From NCBI RefSeq assembly GCF_030247195.1, contig NC_080671.1, forward strand, positions 299,781,934 through 299,845,933: 64,000 bases of DNA. Reading direction: 5' to 3'. This stretch comes from Topomyia yanbarensis (lineage: Eukaryota > Arthropoda > Insecta > Diptera > Culicidae). Within the stretch, counting starts at the first letter, position 1, and each line of letters starts with the position of its first letter. Shown piece by piece: positions 34,121 to 45,729 of this stretch. The position numbers and the translations under genes are program-made. Under the pieces are notes generated by a model. It was not told where the DNA came from and searched no databases. It was given only the letters and a program-made list of their open reading frames with translations.

Positions 34121-34209
34121 AAAAATGGTGAAGCAGCAGATTCGCAAGGAAGTTATCGACGAGGAGTGTTGGTGTTGTAGGTATGAGCGATATTTTTCCT
34201 GTGCCACTG

Positions 34210-35320
34210 AATTACAATGACAGCCAACTGTTGTCAGCACTGTAGATATAAGTGAAGAAGAATTTACAAAAAATAAAGAGTGTTTTGTATATTTCATAAT
34301 ACGTTCATCTTTCGCGATCACGAGCGTCTGCACTATCCGTCGGTATTCGGTCTTTCGGCGTACGCTGCATGATCCGGGAAGTAAGTCCATGTTAATGATC
34401 TTGTCCCCGCTAACAATTCTAAGGGGACACCTGAACAGCAATGTACAATAACTAACCCATAATTTTTACAGACAGTACAATGATTTTGCAACAATGTGCT
34501 GCAAAGTTCAAAACATTCGACTTGATTGGAATTTTTTATAAAATTGCAGTGCAAAAACAATAAAACTTGAAGTTTTTACTGTAAATTTCAATGAAAAATC
34601 GCCTTTTACTTTTACTAAAGTAACCAGATATTTTCGAGACGAATGCGGAACATGCTCTAAAAATCTAATGAAGACCAAAGATAATATACTTTTTGCTAGA
34701 TATTTTTCACATTTGTTGTAAAGCTATGCTTATTTTCGTGAAGTTTAATAAAATTAAATAGCTTGCACTTCTATGACATGAATGAAAACATTTTTCATTA
34801 TAATAGTATCGACAAATCAAGAATTTTTATGCAAAATTACAAAACAAATTTTCAGTTAAGCTGCATTTGCGTGGTGATATTTTGTAATATTTAGCGTATT
34901 GGACAATGCGGAACGCTTTCGGGGATGTCCTTCTATGCTGGACAATACCATAAAATCCGGGACTGTCCCGCCTTATACGACCACTTTAACTTTTACTTAT
35001 CACGACCAGACGGGATAGTGATTGTGCTGGTATACTATTGTATAAACAATCAGGGTTCCGGAAAAAAATTTTCTTGTGAAGCTGCGCTTGATCTATTATT
35101 GTTAAAAAAGAAGCAGACCAATGAGAATGGAACAGTTGGTCTGGCAGTTATTGTTGACCTAAAATGTGCATTCGCCGTGAACTGATTAGTGTATTGAAGA
35201 GGTAAGGTGTAAGAGGAAATGTTCTTGTTTTGTGTTTATTTGACACTTCTCAACGCGTCAGCATAGCTGAGCCGTGGATGTTTTCACAAAATGAAAACAA
35301 AACCAAACGAAAGCAAAACA
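34210..35320. other. unassigned intergenic DNA
   Basis: No gene is supported. A GGGACTGTCCCG palindromic word lies near 34959. The frames seen are short and carry no domain. Confidence 0.35.
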
Positions 35321-35323
35321 TCT

Positions 35324-35880
35324 CACTACCGTAGTCCAATATCATTACGCAGTATACTGCTGTGTGTCCAAATCTTCTTTCTCGGCGGTGAAGCTACGTT
35401 GTTCGCCTTCTCTAGCGGTAACGTCCACATCCATTTCATCAATGGTACTGATTTCTTCCTGTTCACTGTCGTATGTTCTTGATTGTTTATTGTTCTTATG
35501 AGTTGCTATTATGAATCCGTCTTCTTCGGCGTTCGCTTCTTTGTTGGTGGTGTTGGTAGTGGACTAGGAGACATCGTGCACAGTTGTTAGAGAATGCTTG
35601 TTCCTATCAGATTCCTAGATATTAGATTAGGTTTTGCAGTTATTTGGGGTTTACCATAAGTTGATTATGTGTTGCTACTTCTGCACAAGATTTTAAGTGG
35701 TGTAGTGTCTTTTTGCAGAATTGGCACGTAAGAATCTGCTCTGGATGCGCGGCCAGCGTTTTCTGATTAAAAGTCCCATTTACGGTTATTCTGCATAAAA
35801 TAATCACGTATGAAGAGATTGGTTTGGTCGGACACATTCTAACCACACTAATACCGTTTGAAACATCTGGGAAGAACCTT
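35324..35880 (-). pseudogene. non-LTR retrotransposon ORF1 remnant (Loa/Jockey-like)
   Basis: On the minus strand, the frame through 35846-35640 reads V-V-R-M-C-P-T-K-P-I-S-S-Y-V-I-I and then a zinc knuckle, C-Q-F-C-K-K-T-L-H-H-L-K-S-C (CX2CX4HX4C). This is the arrangement found in ORF1 proteins of several mosquito non-LTR elements. After an interruption, the minus-strand frame to about 35324 is acidic and hydrophilic (E-Q-E-E-I-S-T-I-D-E-M), like the variable C-terminal tail. ORF2 is absent. Confidence 0.6.
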
Positions 35881-35896
35881 CTCCGGCTGGATGTTG

Positions 35897-36477
35897 TTGG
35901 CTCGAATCAAAACTTGTCGAAAGTAATCAAAACTTGTCGAGAGTAAACAAAGTTCATTTCATATCGTCAACCTGGCGCCCAGGTGGTGAAATCGTTAGAA
36001 TTCAACGGGGTGCTGGAGCGTTGCCAGAAATTTTTTATTTCCAGATTAAATTTTACTAAACTTCCCAGTTAAGCTCAGCCGGAATGCTGGCTGGTTCTAA
36101 TTCGTATTCCGGCTCCGGTGACACAACCGATTCTAGTTTGAATGTTTAAGGGGTACTATTTCGATGCGGCTTAGCCGAGGCCTAGGGACCGAAGCGGCGC
36201 AAAGCCGCTGAGGATCCGCCAGGCGAGTTGGCTACCGACCCGCCGTCGGAAGCAAGCGAAGCTGTGATCCACTCGTTTGCCCGGCTTACTCAGACATAGG
36301 GGCTATTCCTAGTTTACTAGCACGCACGGACAGCACACGCAAAAGCGATGTGGCGTAGCCACATTGAGTGGTGGACACAAAATAAACTTGACAACGCTAG
36401 CAAAATGTAAACACAAATGAACATTCCGGATGAACCTATCGTCAATTGACATTTCGACGAGTTTTGATTCGAGCCAA
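35897..36477. mobile_element. MITE-like element with 26-bp inverted repeats and GC-rich core
   Basis: TTGGCTCGAATCAAAACTTG at 35897 has its inverted counterpart ending at 36477 (CGAGTTTTGATTCGAGCCAA). The interior (about 36150-36300) is unusually GC-rich, with small hairpins such as AGCGGCGCAAAGCCGCT. A second, partial copy of the left end repeats at about 35920-35940. No protein is encoded. Confidence 0.7.
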
Positions 36478-36479
36478 TA

Positions 36480-38290
36480 ATATGGGCCCACCTTCTCCAA
36501 GCATCAGCTGTGACGGAATCCACTTCTCCGAACCTTGACATGAATTCTTTAGTAGCGACAAGGATAGCTGATGTAAGCGAATTTCTGTAGAGTCATTGAC
36601 AATATATACAGGGATACTGATTTTAACCCTCAAAAAGGCAAGCGGGTATCCGAGGTTCGGCGGCTAACCAGTTTTTAGTTAGAAATAGCTGTGTATACAA
36701 TAAGGGCTTCTGTAGGGAATTTTTTTTAACTGACATTAAAACACACGGAAAAATTAGGATATTATGGAAATGTCACGTGTGGGGTGTTTCACAGCTTCGT
36801 ATAATTGGGTTAGAAACACAAAAAGACCAATGAGCATTTCAACAGCAACCGTGTGTACTGTGACGCAAATACTTATCTTAGAACTCATATTTTCATGCAA
36901 AAATCAGTTTTGACGAATACATTTCTATATTTAAAGATATTTCCGAAGTTTTGACAATTTTATATACTATATAGTGTAAAACACATCTACCGTTCATCTG
37001 CGACAAATAATTTTTCTCGAGCAAACGCAGAATAGTGCACGCATACTCGTCAAGTTATATTGTAGTACCAAGTGGTTAGTTCAAACGTAACATCATATTT
37101 CTGCATTGAAAAAAAATATGCGCCTGAAGAAATTTTAACAACAATATGCCAAATTTTTGTATGTTCAAAAAATACTTTTTTGCACGACGTTTAATTGCAT
37201 TGCTTTGAAGCAAGCTATCAATTGGGTTTGTGGTATAAAATGTCAATATATCATATGAAGCTGTCAAATTTTCATCACGAAACATTGAGATTTGACAAAG
37301 TTGCAGAAGTTTGAGAAAAGCGTTTTTAGGAGGAAGATTTTCCTCGCTATTTCACTGAGCGTTAATTGTCAACATCGTAAATTGGCATATTAAAAAACTC
37401 AAGATCATCCCAAACCAAATTTCACTAACAAAACTTATATTCATTAAATAAGGTTATTTTATAGAACAAATTGTACTACGTTCTTTTTAAAACCGAAATT
37501 TCTGACCCCTGCCGAAAAATATTTCTAGATCCGCTCCTGTTTAAAACTATTATAAAATGCAAACTAATTTATAATTTCTCAACAAGTTGAAATTTTTCGG
37601 ATTTTTCGGGAGGGGTCCGGACTCCCAAGACTATTCCCCTGGATCCGCCACTAGACGTATTGATGCATAAGACCGATAAAAAAATTATGAGTTAATTTTG
37701 TTATTGAGTGTTAATTTGATTTTCTTTTATTGTAAGAAAGAATAGTAAAAATAACATGTCAAACAAAGATAGATAAAGTTGGAAAATGTAAGAAGGGATT
37801 ACTCCAACACTTGGGTTCTTATTTGCCCAGCGGACCCAATTTGTCAGGTCGGCCTAGGTGTATTTACAAGAGTTTCGGATTTCCGGGCACAAATGAAAAA
37901 GGCAAACAAAAAATATAAACGTTACAGCACGACGTTCATTTACATTTACATATAAATAACGAGCATAATCCATAATTATTAAGAAGTTTACATGATTTTT
38001 GGAAAAAAAAATTATTTGGCATAAAGTAGCCTCCCTTTGGAGGCTTCTTGCACCAATTTTTAGTTAATTATATATCATGTTCAATGTTCCAAAATTTCTT
38101 TTCACTGTCTTTGGAGGTACTACTGCCATATGTGAAACATAATACAGTTTCAAATTTGAAGTTGCGTGATCGTAGTTCTTGAGCGTAATGTACAAAATAT
38201 TCTATTTTTGACGTATAGTAGCCCCCGATGATGATAGCTTATATTGTAGGCATAAATTCTTTTATGATAATGATTTTCCTAAAGCATCTA
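36480..38290. other. unassigned intergenic DNA
   Basis: AT-rich, all frames short. No gene, RNA or element boundary could be supported. Confidence 0.4.
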
Positions 38291-38295
38291 CCCAA

Positions 38296-38670
38296 CCCAA
38301 GTAATCATAAGCATTAAGCCATTGCACAATATTGGCTATACATTTGCACTAATATTGCATTGAAACTCAATTATAGCATTAACAATTCAATCAAGCCCTA
38401 TATTAGCATCATAATTGCATACATGTGCAGATGAAATATAGCATTTCTCGCTTGCTTTGTACACGTATACAAAGCTGATATTAGTCGTACATGCTACAAG
38501 GATCTTTAAAGCATGAATGCTTTATATGTGCAGTTAGTGTCACTATATTGCAAATATTAAACCGATATAATGCTGTTATAATGATGTGGGTTTATTCGTT
38601 ATGCACCTCTTGAAGATTATATGATGCATATTTCATTTCATTCCAACATATGCAATATAGCCTAGACAGC
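38296..38670. repeat. CCCAAGTAA terminal repeat, left (partner near 43150)
   Basis: CCCAAGTAATCATAAGCATT at 38296 corresponds, inverted, to AGTGCTTATTGGTTTACTTG ending at about 43151. Both sides continue into similar AT-rich sequence with many GCAATATT/ATTGCA-type words. Either the two are ends of one 4.86-kb element or they are separate MITE copies in opposite orientation. Confidence 0.5.
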
Positions 38671-39096
38671 AAAAACTGTTCACTTGCGTGAGGGACGAGG
38701 CAAGGTACCTCTGTTTAGTATATTGGTTCAATTTGTATATATAACATAATGCATGTGTACTAGAAAACTTACCATTTCTGCAGTTTTCTACCTGCATTCC
38801 TATCTCCCATTTATGTCTCCTTTGAATCCCATCCACATTTCTTGAATTCCTGCTTATTTAAGAAAGAAAAGGGGAAATAATAAAAAAGAACTGACAGACT
38901 CCGTGTTTTCCTCAGCGCTTTCGTTTCTCTTAGTCTAGTGTCACTGCCTGTTGGACTCGTGTAAGTTGTTCAATTGGAGATCTCAAAGGGGCTGTAATTG
39001 GAGGAAGATCTGACTTCTATCCAGAAGTATCAGTTCTTCACATTAATACATTATATGTGTGCACTACAAAACAATCCCGCGTATAACATTTTTTGA

Positions 39097-39275
39097 ACAT
39101 TTATATGTTCATATACACACATGTATACATACACATATATACATACATAGATACACACGTGTATACATAAAAAATATACATACACACATACATATACAAA
39201 TACCTACATACATATACGCATTGTAATACATGTATACATATATACACACATATACACAATAACATACATATACTC
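39097..39275. repeat. TACA/CATA-type simple repeat
   Basis: A degenerate tract of ATACAT and TATACACA words. The Cys/Tyr-rich minus-strand frames are artefacts of the repeat. Confidence 0.9.
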
Positions 39276-39294
39276 GAGTTGAAGGAGGACCCCA

Positions 39295-39740
39295 ACTATA
39301 CAAGAGATTATTACCACATCACTGGGTGAAAGGGCAGAAGTTGAAGCCTTAAGTCCGTAGACAGTGATTATGTGTAGAGACCAGGATGATATCAGAACTG
39401 TGAACGAGCTGAAAGGTGCACTGAAGCTGCATTTTAACCTGGGCGAATTGCACATGACGATCCGGTTAACTAAGGAGTACGGAGGGGCTCAGACAGCGAT
39501 GATTCTTTCTCCTTCCCTTGCTATCTGCTGCTGACATGGCGCTGGAGGTAGGCCAACCTACGGCTGGGCGCCCACTGAGAGCCACCTCTCGAGTGAATAA
39601 ACAAGCGGAGAACCAGTTCAGGTGCCTGGTCTTTGGATATTTGGCAGAGGCAAGGACCCGGACATATCAATGATGTGCTGGAACTGCATCTTACGATAGA
39701 CCGCCCGCGAGGCCAAAGTGCATGTTTGGCGTTTATGTAT
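39295..39740 (+). pseudogene. R1-clade ORF1 (gag-like) remnant
   Basis: On the + strand, L-G-E-R-A-E-V-E-A-L-S is followed by V-N-E-L-K-G-A-L and F-N-L-G-E-L-H-M-T-I-R-L, the well-conserved middle of R1-type ORF1 proteins. A damaged zinc-knuckle region follows: F-R-C-L-V-F-G-Y-L-A in one frame, C-W-N-C in another, and A-K-C-M-F-G-V-Y in a third. Stops and shifts make it non-functional. No ORF2 follows; the C/A-rich block starts instead. Confidence 0.65.
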
Positions 39741-39879
39741 AACCGATTTGACACTTTCACGAGTTCCACATTACTAAACAAAACTCAACTTCTCATAATT
39801 GTTACAGATTCCATGTACGGCATACACAATAAATTATTAAAGAAATTTTTGACCAATATATCTTCAGAACACGGATGCT

Positions 39880-42800
39880 ATGCTTGTTTACAATAACCAT
39901 GCATACACGTCACGGACATGCTCCCCCACTCCATCTCTCCATCGTCTGTTGACAAGCCAGCATGTACCACGATTGGCGCCTGAACGCTTGCGCTGCACAC
40001 TCAACCCGCTCGAAGCTCATTACAGCATCTGTATGATACTCAATGGCCATATACCCTTTTACGGCTCATACACGTACACATCGCATGACACAACAACCAC
40101 ATCACCAGCTGGTGGAAAACAACAAGATGGCAAAAGCAAATGGGTCCGTTCTCAACCAAGAAACCGCATCAATGTTCGCGAAACCGACCGACAAGAACTC
40201 ACTTGATACGAAAAAGCATCCTATAGACGAATCCATGTGCATTCATTTTGTACAAGGATGATATTACATTAGGTGGAATCCCCGACAATGATTTGAATCA
40301 GGTGGAATATCGCTGTGTGCGGGTCCCACTTCTTATACACATGCAACCGCGATGGTGTTCATGTCGTCAAATAAGCCACTACTCATATCACCGAGTTATC
40401 AAACCAATACCGTACCTCTCGACTCTCTCGCCACGTAACAATTCTCGACAAACACACGACTACGGCCCAAAAGCCAACTGCCAAAACCCTTCCGAAAGGA
40501 AATTCCGAACAAACCGCTAATGGCCAAACACAGTATACAGCAGTTAATGAAAGAGAAAACATTTCTCTTTTTTTCACTACAAACATCTGTGATTGATGAG
40601 CAACGGTCTGTCCGAAATTCTCCCTCAAAGAGAACTCGTCGTTTGTCGAGAATTCTTCAGCGTTCTTCCAAAACGTCACATCCGCAATGAGTCACTCTCC
40701 CCGTCCACTCTCTCTTCTGTTAATAATTCGGTCACTTTAACATTTATCCCTCAGCTCTTTGCATAATATGCTAGTTAAAACCACCGTCTTTCGATCTGTA
40801 CTGTAAAATAAGTGAAAAGTGTTATAGTGACGCCGTAAAAATCGAAAGAGAAAGCAAACAAAGAGAGCAACTCACCGCAGACATGACGCCTTGAAAAAAC
40901 GCTCAAGAATTGAACAATTGTGAATGGGAAGCAACAAGGGGCCACAGCTCACAGACAGCATTCACGCTCAGTATAACCCCACCCTACAGAGAACAAGAAC
41001 AGATACACACACTCATTCCGTCACCCTTGCAACCCTTGCACAGAATCATTTAGCGAACACAAGACGCACCGATTCAATACACATACACACCAAACCACCT
41101 CTCGTCAGGGCCCCACACACCGAGCGCTCCCTTACGGACGCCCACCCACGAGTCACCAAACAGCAAACGATGCAAAACCACGCAAATCACTCTCTACCAG
41201 TCCCCCACTCCGTGGGCAAGCAATCGCTCCCGAGAACCAACACATACACCTTCCACAAGAACTCTCTGTATCTCATTATCAAGCACTACTCACACGACAC
41301 ATCATGCTTCCGTGACCGGTACGGAACGTCAAGACTAGTCACGTCCCGACGCACGGCACGTGTGAACGGGCACACAAGAAACGCATTCAACCCATCCTGA
41401 CGAAACGGTGACGCTACGTTGCCGTCGATGGAAGCCAATGCATCGCCCGAATCGTGCTTTAGGATGTACGACCCTCAACCTCCACTCTGCATAGAGCCAC
41501 TCGGCTCTCTAACACGGAAGCCCCCGCTCAAACGCTCCTCACGTTCACTCCTGCAACAAGCAACCGAATATGTCAAAGAATGCAGCAATTAGTCCTGACT
41601 AGCACCTCTACATGCACAGACTCTCAGAGAGGCACCCACTTTCACAACAATCTCGATAGACTCCCTCCGGCTCACACCGCCGATCACCGAGGGAAAGCAC
41701 AGACCGGTACCATTGCCCTCAGAATCCATCGCAAAACCACAGCAAAGCCAGGACCTCCGTCAACGTGCATCAGTGCATCTATCCTTAGCTCAACATTCCC
41801 GAATGCTGAGAAAACAAACGTGCCCAAAAACACAAAAGAAACTTAGTTTATGTTTCCAGTTTTTTCCCTCTCATTATTGTAATTTGCTTCAATATAGGGC
41901 TAGACACGGCAACACTGGTCCGCAGTGTGCGCTTCAATCAGTGAGACACTTGAAGGTCCCGTGTGTTTACAAGGTCAGGCCAGTACAAGGTCATTCTCAG
42001 ATCCAAAGATGTCCATTTCAAACTAACAAATACAAAACATCTACTCTTCCACAACCTGCAACTGTCACATTCATCGAACATACCTTATAGATGCAATCCA
42101 CTTGGTCGATTTTCCCAATCTGTCTGCCGCAGCTAGCAAGTTTGATAACACACACTAACTTCCTCGATGCTTCCCCTTTTCACCATCACTAGCAACCAGC
42201 ACACTCTCATCTATCTCTCAAGGTCCCATTGAGGCACGCTTATTAGGGCTGAATCAGAGCTCTTGTACACCAAAATACAATTAAATTGACGACTCATACA
42301 TTTTTTAACATTAAATTTCCGGCCCATTAATAGAATGCCTTGGAACATACTTACCATCTCATGGCATTTTATTTCATCTTTATACTCTTCGTTGTAGTTC
42401 TGTCATTTGTTTGACCAAAGATTTCAGCTGGCCGCCAGAGATTCTTATTTTTTTCTCTCACGGCACGGTCTTTATATCTCTCGCGGCACTCGCCTACTGG
42501 CACCGTCCATTTCCTCCTTCCGGCTCGATAAACTTACACTACTATGGCTCTCACAGTATACAATTTTTCAAATTTACACGCACATTTACCGAGTAAAATA
42601 TGTCTGTTCTGGCTTTCTTATGAATTCATTCAACTTGAAAATCATTCTCAGCCCAAATTAACAGATAGTATTCACAGAACTTCACAACTTCTGCAATCCC
42701 TGAACACTAAACCGGCGTCTCAATCACTTTTCTGGGATTCAACCCTTCAATCACCGTTACAATTTCACCATTAGAATGGATCAGCAAAACACGTCCACGC
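39880..42800. other. C/A-rich, G-poor block of unknown origin
   Basis: For nearly 3 kb the + strand is strongly enriched in C and A with few G, giving many frames rich in Thr, His, Pro, Ser and Asn that show no known domain. No terminal repeats of its own, promoter or RNA motif were recognised. It lies between the two CCCAAGTAA repeats. Confidence 0.5.
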
Positions 42801-44020
42801 GAGCCACTCAGTTCATTTTTGATGCGATAAGGATATTCTTTACAATTCATTAAAGGGGGTTCAATGACAATTCCAAACAGTATTTTTATATATTTCCTTT
42901 TTGTTCATTATACCGAAAAGGAAACATAAAAAATCGTTGCAAAACCACATTGCGAAAAATTTGTACACTGGTGCTATGTACTAGCGTTGGTACTGCAAAA
43001 CTGGGCTGGTAATCTATGCACAGTAATAGCACTCACTATATTTCACTTTTACTGGCATAATACTAGCATTATATTAGAATATATGGCCTTTTAAGACTGC
43101 CCTATATGTAGATGAAAAGCAGATATTAGTGCTTATTGGTTTACTTGGGAAGTAACGGATTTCAGAAGGGTGTGGTAAATGGGCTAAACTGCCTCTGTCT
43201 TGCAAGCTAGGGCTGGATAAATGGCCGAGCATGACAGGATATTTCTAATAGTACTCAGCAAATGGGCGCATAGAAACCGAACGTAAATGGAAGGGTACGT
43301 GGATATTTGCTTCAAATTTAATGAACATTATTTCTTTTTCCGATACAAAGATTTTGCTGTTCAAAGCTACCCCGAAAGCAACGGAAGAAAATTTACAGGA
43401 TTATTTCAATAAATGGGCACCAGTACCTGTTTAAAAAATTCAAACAAGTATATCTACAGTCGTGATTCACTGGTTGGACCACACCCTCTGTTTAACTAAC
43501 GAATTTGTTTCACTATTTGGTTCGACTGTGTTACCGATCTAAGTTTTAGCTGTTTCGTACTAACCACTAACCTCATTAAAATTCAAACCAATAATTACGC
43601 GTCGATAATTTGCGAAAAAAAAACATTGTAAATGATAGCGGTTGGGGGAAATTTGGGAATTCTGCCTGTATTGCTCGAGGGCTGAAAAGAGGTCTTTCGT
43701 ACCCACCCCGGAACGTCCAGACCAGGCGTTTGGGCCTAAGACGTGTTCCCCTCTGGACCAGTCATAACTCCTCAAGGCACCTATAATCCCGCAACCGTTA
43801 CCAATCTGAAGCTATTGACTGTACCGGAAAAACCGCAACGGCAAAAGACGGCAAAATAGTCCGCACTAATCATAGGCAAACTATATAATGCAAAATTTAC
43901 TAACGCCGAATCTGTTGCTGCATGACTGATTGGCACCGCAGTGGAGTTGAGTTAGGTGCCAGTAATTTAGCCGCAGAACCACTGTTTCCGGAAAAGCTAA
44001 GGGAGAGAGAGATAAGAAGG
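42800..44020. other. unassigned; includes right CCCAAGTAA repeat
   Basis: Apart from the terminal repeat near 43020-43151 nothing is recognised. The word TACAGTCGTGATTC at about 43455 recurs inverted near 54460 and marks another dispersed repeat. Confidence 0.35.
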
Positions 44021-44042
44021 ACGAGAGAGAGAGAGAGAGAGA
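44020..44042. repeat. (GA)n microsatellite
   Basis: A short uninterrupted GA run beside GGGAGAGAGAGATAAG. Confidence 0.9.
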
Positions 44043-44163
44043 ATAAGAGGAATTGGATATCGTAGGGTTCTTGGGAAATGATAATGAGTGAGGTAGGTCA
44101 GTTTGGATGCAGGCTTAAGGCGAGTAAGTTCAGTGAAATTATAAAACGGTATAGTTCGCAAAG

Positions 44164-44808
44164 TATAAAATCCTGCGAGAAGTTTCCAACCTAGATCAGT
44201 ACAGACCTGATATCACGAGTCCGCTCGAAGTGATTTTCCGGTCAAAATTCGGCTTGTGTCCCACCGTTGGCCGCTACGATTTTTCGGAAGTCCGTTTCCA
44301 TTAAGACGGCAACCCGCCACTACATCGTGAAATTATCAACCCACGGTACGCCCGCCGAAGTCCGCCGCCACACCCTAGCACGGCCGACGAGAATCACTCC
44401 TGGGTTAGACAACGGTACGCCACTCCATTGTGGAGCAACGAAAGCACCAAGTGACGGTAACATCTCGGACGCGTGCGCAGTTTGCTAAAAGGCCACGCGC
44501 ATCAGTTCTCCCCACGCTGGAAGTACCGGCGCTACGCTAGTATTGACGCCAAAACCACTGCCTCGTTCGCCAAGCAGCATCGACAGCAACGACGGCCCGC
44601 CAAACGGGCTCAGGTACGTTCAATTCCTCCTCTCTCCCACCCACGTGTCGGATCAGCGAAGGGCCCCAACGTTAATAATTAGGCGCCTAAAACTCCGTTC
44701 AAAAATAAATTGTAAACCTTTTCTTTTTGTTCCTACGAGAGCCTTTTTCTTTGTTGGATGGTTTCTATATTGATTCGCCTGAGTTGAAAAATTGTTTAAA
44801 AGCGGTAA
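44164..44808 (+). promoter_or_regulatory. TATA/Inr promoter with splice donor; possible solo LTR
   Basis: TATAAAA at 44164-44170 is followed 34 bases later by TCAGT (A at about 44198), the arthropod initiator. The next 600 bases are GC- and CpG-richer and free of strong coding signals, and contain AATAAA near 44704. A near-perfect splice donor, GCGGTAAGTACAG, sits at about 44799-44811. This combination fits either an LTR (U3, R, U5) or the first exon of a gene. No second LTR or downstream exon was found. Confidence 0.45.
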
Positions 44809-44859
44809 GTACAGAGTCCTCCCGAGAACGGTAGCCGACCCTGAGATCAAAAATAAAGG

Positions 44860-45725
44860 TGAGCTAGCCGCGTGGTGTTCTTCAAGAATACTTTCAACTG
44901 ACAGAACTCTCCAAAAGAAATGTTAATGGTCTAAATGTCTTTCTTCACATCACTATATACTGTGTGATTCATTGTCAAAAAAGGGGAACGCGGGGCAAGT
45001 ACTAGCAATATTTTTTCTAAAATTCCACAAAGCTCCTAAAATTGTATATTCTGTGCATAATACTTGTTTAGGTGGTTCTTAACAAAATATAATTTTTTTA
45101 TTGGTTGCCAAAAAATGGAGAAAAATGACATTTTAAAAACGCTGCGGGTAAGACCGACACCCCAAAGGGGCAAGAGCGACCCCCCTTTTGAACTTTCTTT
45201 TTGTTTAATTTTTTCCATTAAAAATATATTGTGTATGTGTAATAAAATGCAATTATGTGTATATGAGTATGTGTGATGCAAACGCATGCTTTCTGTAGTT
45301 TCATCCCGTAGCAAGAGGAAGAGCAATTGAATGCCTGGTGTTATGAATAAATAATGTTTAACGCATGGTTTATGTTATGGTATGGGTTTTCTCAAGTCAT
45401 TCTTTCGAGCTTTATTGCCATTATTTACATTTACAAGCCATTCTAACGAGGAAGAGCTGTTCTGCAAGCAGATTATATACGCTGTTACTAGGACTCATTC
45501 ACTTAGAAGTGACGCACGCTTTGTAGTAAGCTATCCGGTTCGTGTTGTGATTTTTCGGAACACTTTTGATAAACAATCCGACGGTCAATGAAAATTTTTC
45601 ATGAATGTCATTTCAAAATCTCATATTAGATTATACTTTTCGTTTCGTTTTGTAATATAACTATGAATCACGTTCAATTTAATTCTTAATTTTTTTGGTC
45701 GGCTTGAGACAATATTGAGAAATAA
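44860..45725. other. unassigned intergenic DNA
   Basis: Contains GGGGAACGCGGGGCAAGT at about 44983, repeated inverted at about 54335, so part is a dispersed repeat. No gene is supported. Confidence 0.35.
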
Positions 45726-45729
45726 ATGC

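Larger units (their letters stand above)
31455..34200 (+). mobile_element. Ty1/copia retrotransposon, decayed gag-pol
   Basis: Gag, zinc knuckle, protease, integrase, reverse transcriptase and the beginning of RNase H occur in copia order on the + strand with many frameshifts, stops and a deletion in the integrase core. Long terminal repeats were not found, so the element limits are those of the recognisable coding remains. It cannot be active. Confidence 0.85.

Noticed and set aside
40924..41400. A 158-residue Thr/His-rich protein
   Set aside because: Composition simply reflects the C/A-rich block; several frames are open together and none shows a motif.
41392..41415. A CTGACGA-AAC word resembling a hammerhead core
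   Set aside because: No stem II lies between the two core parts and no matching stem III or cleavage triplet was found nearby.
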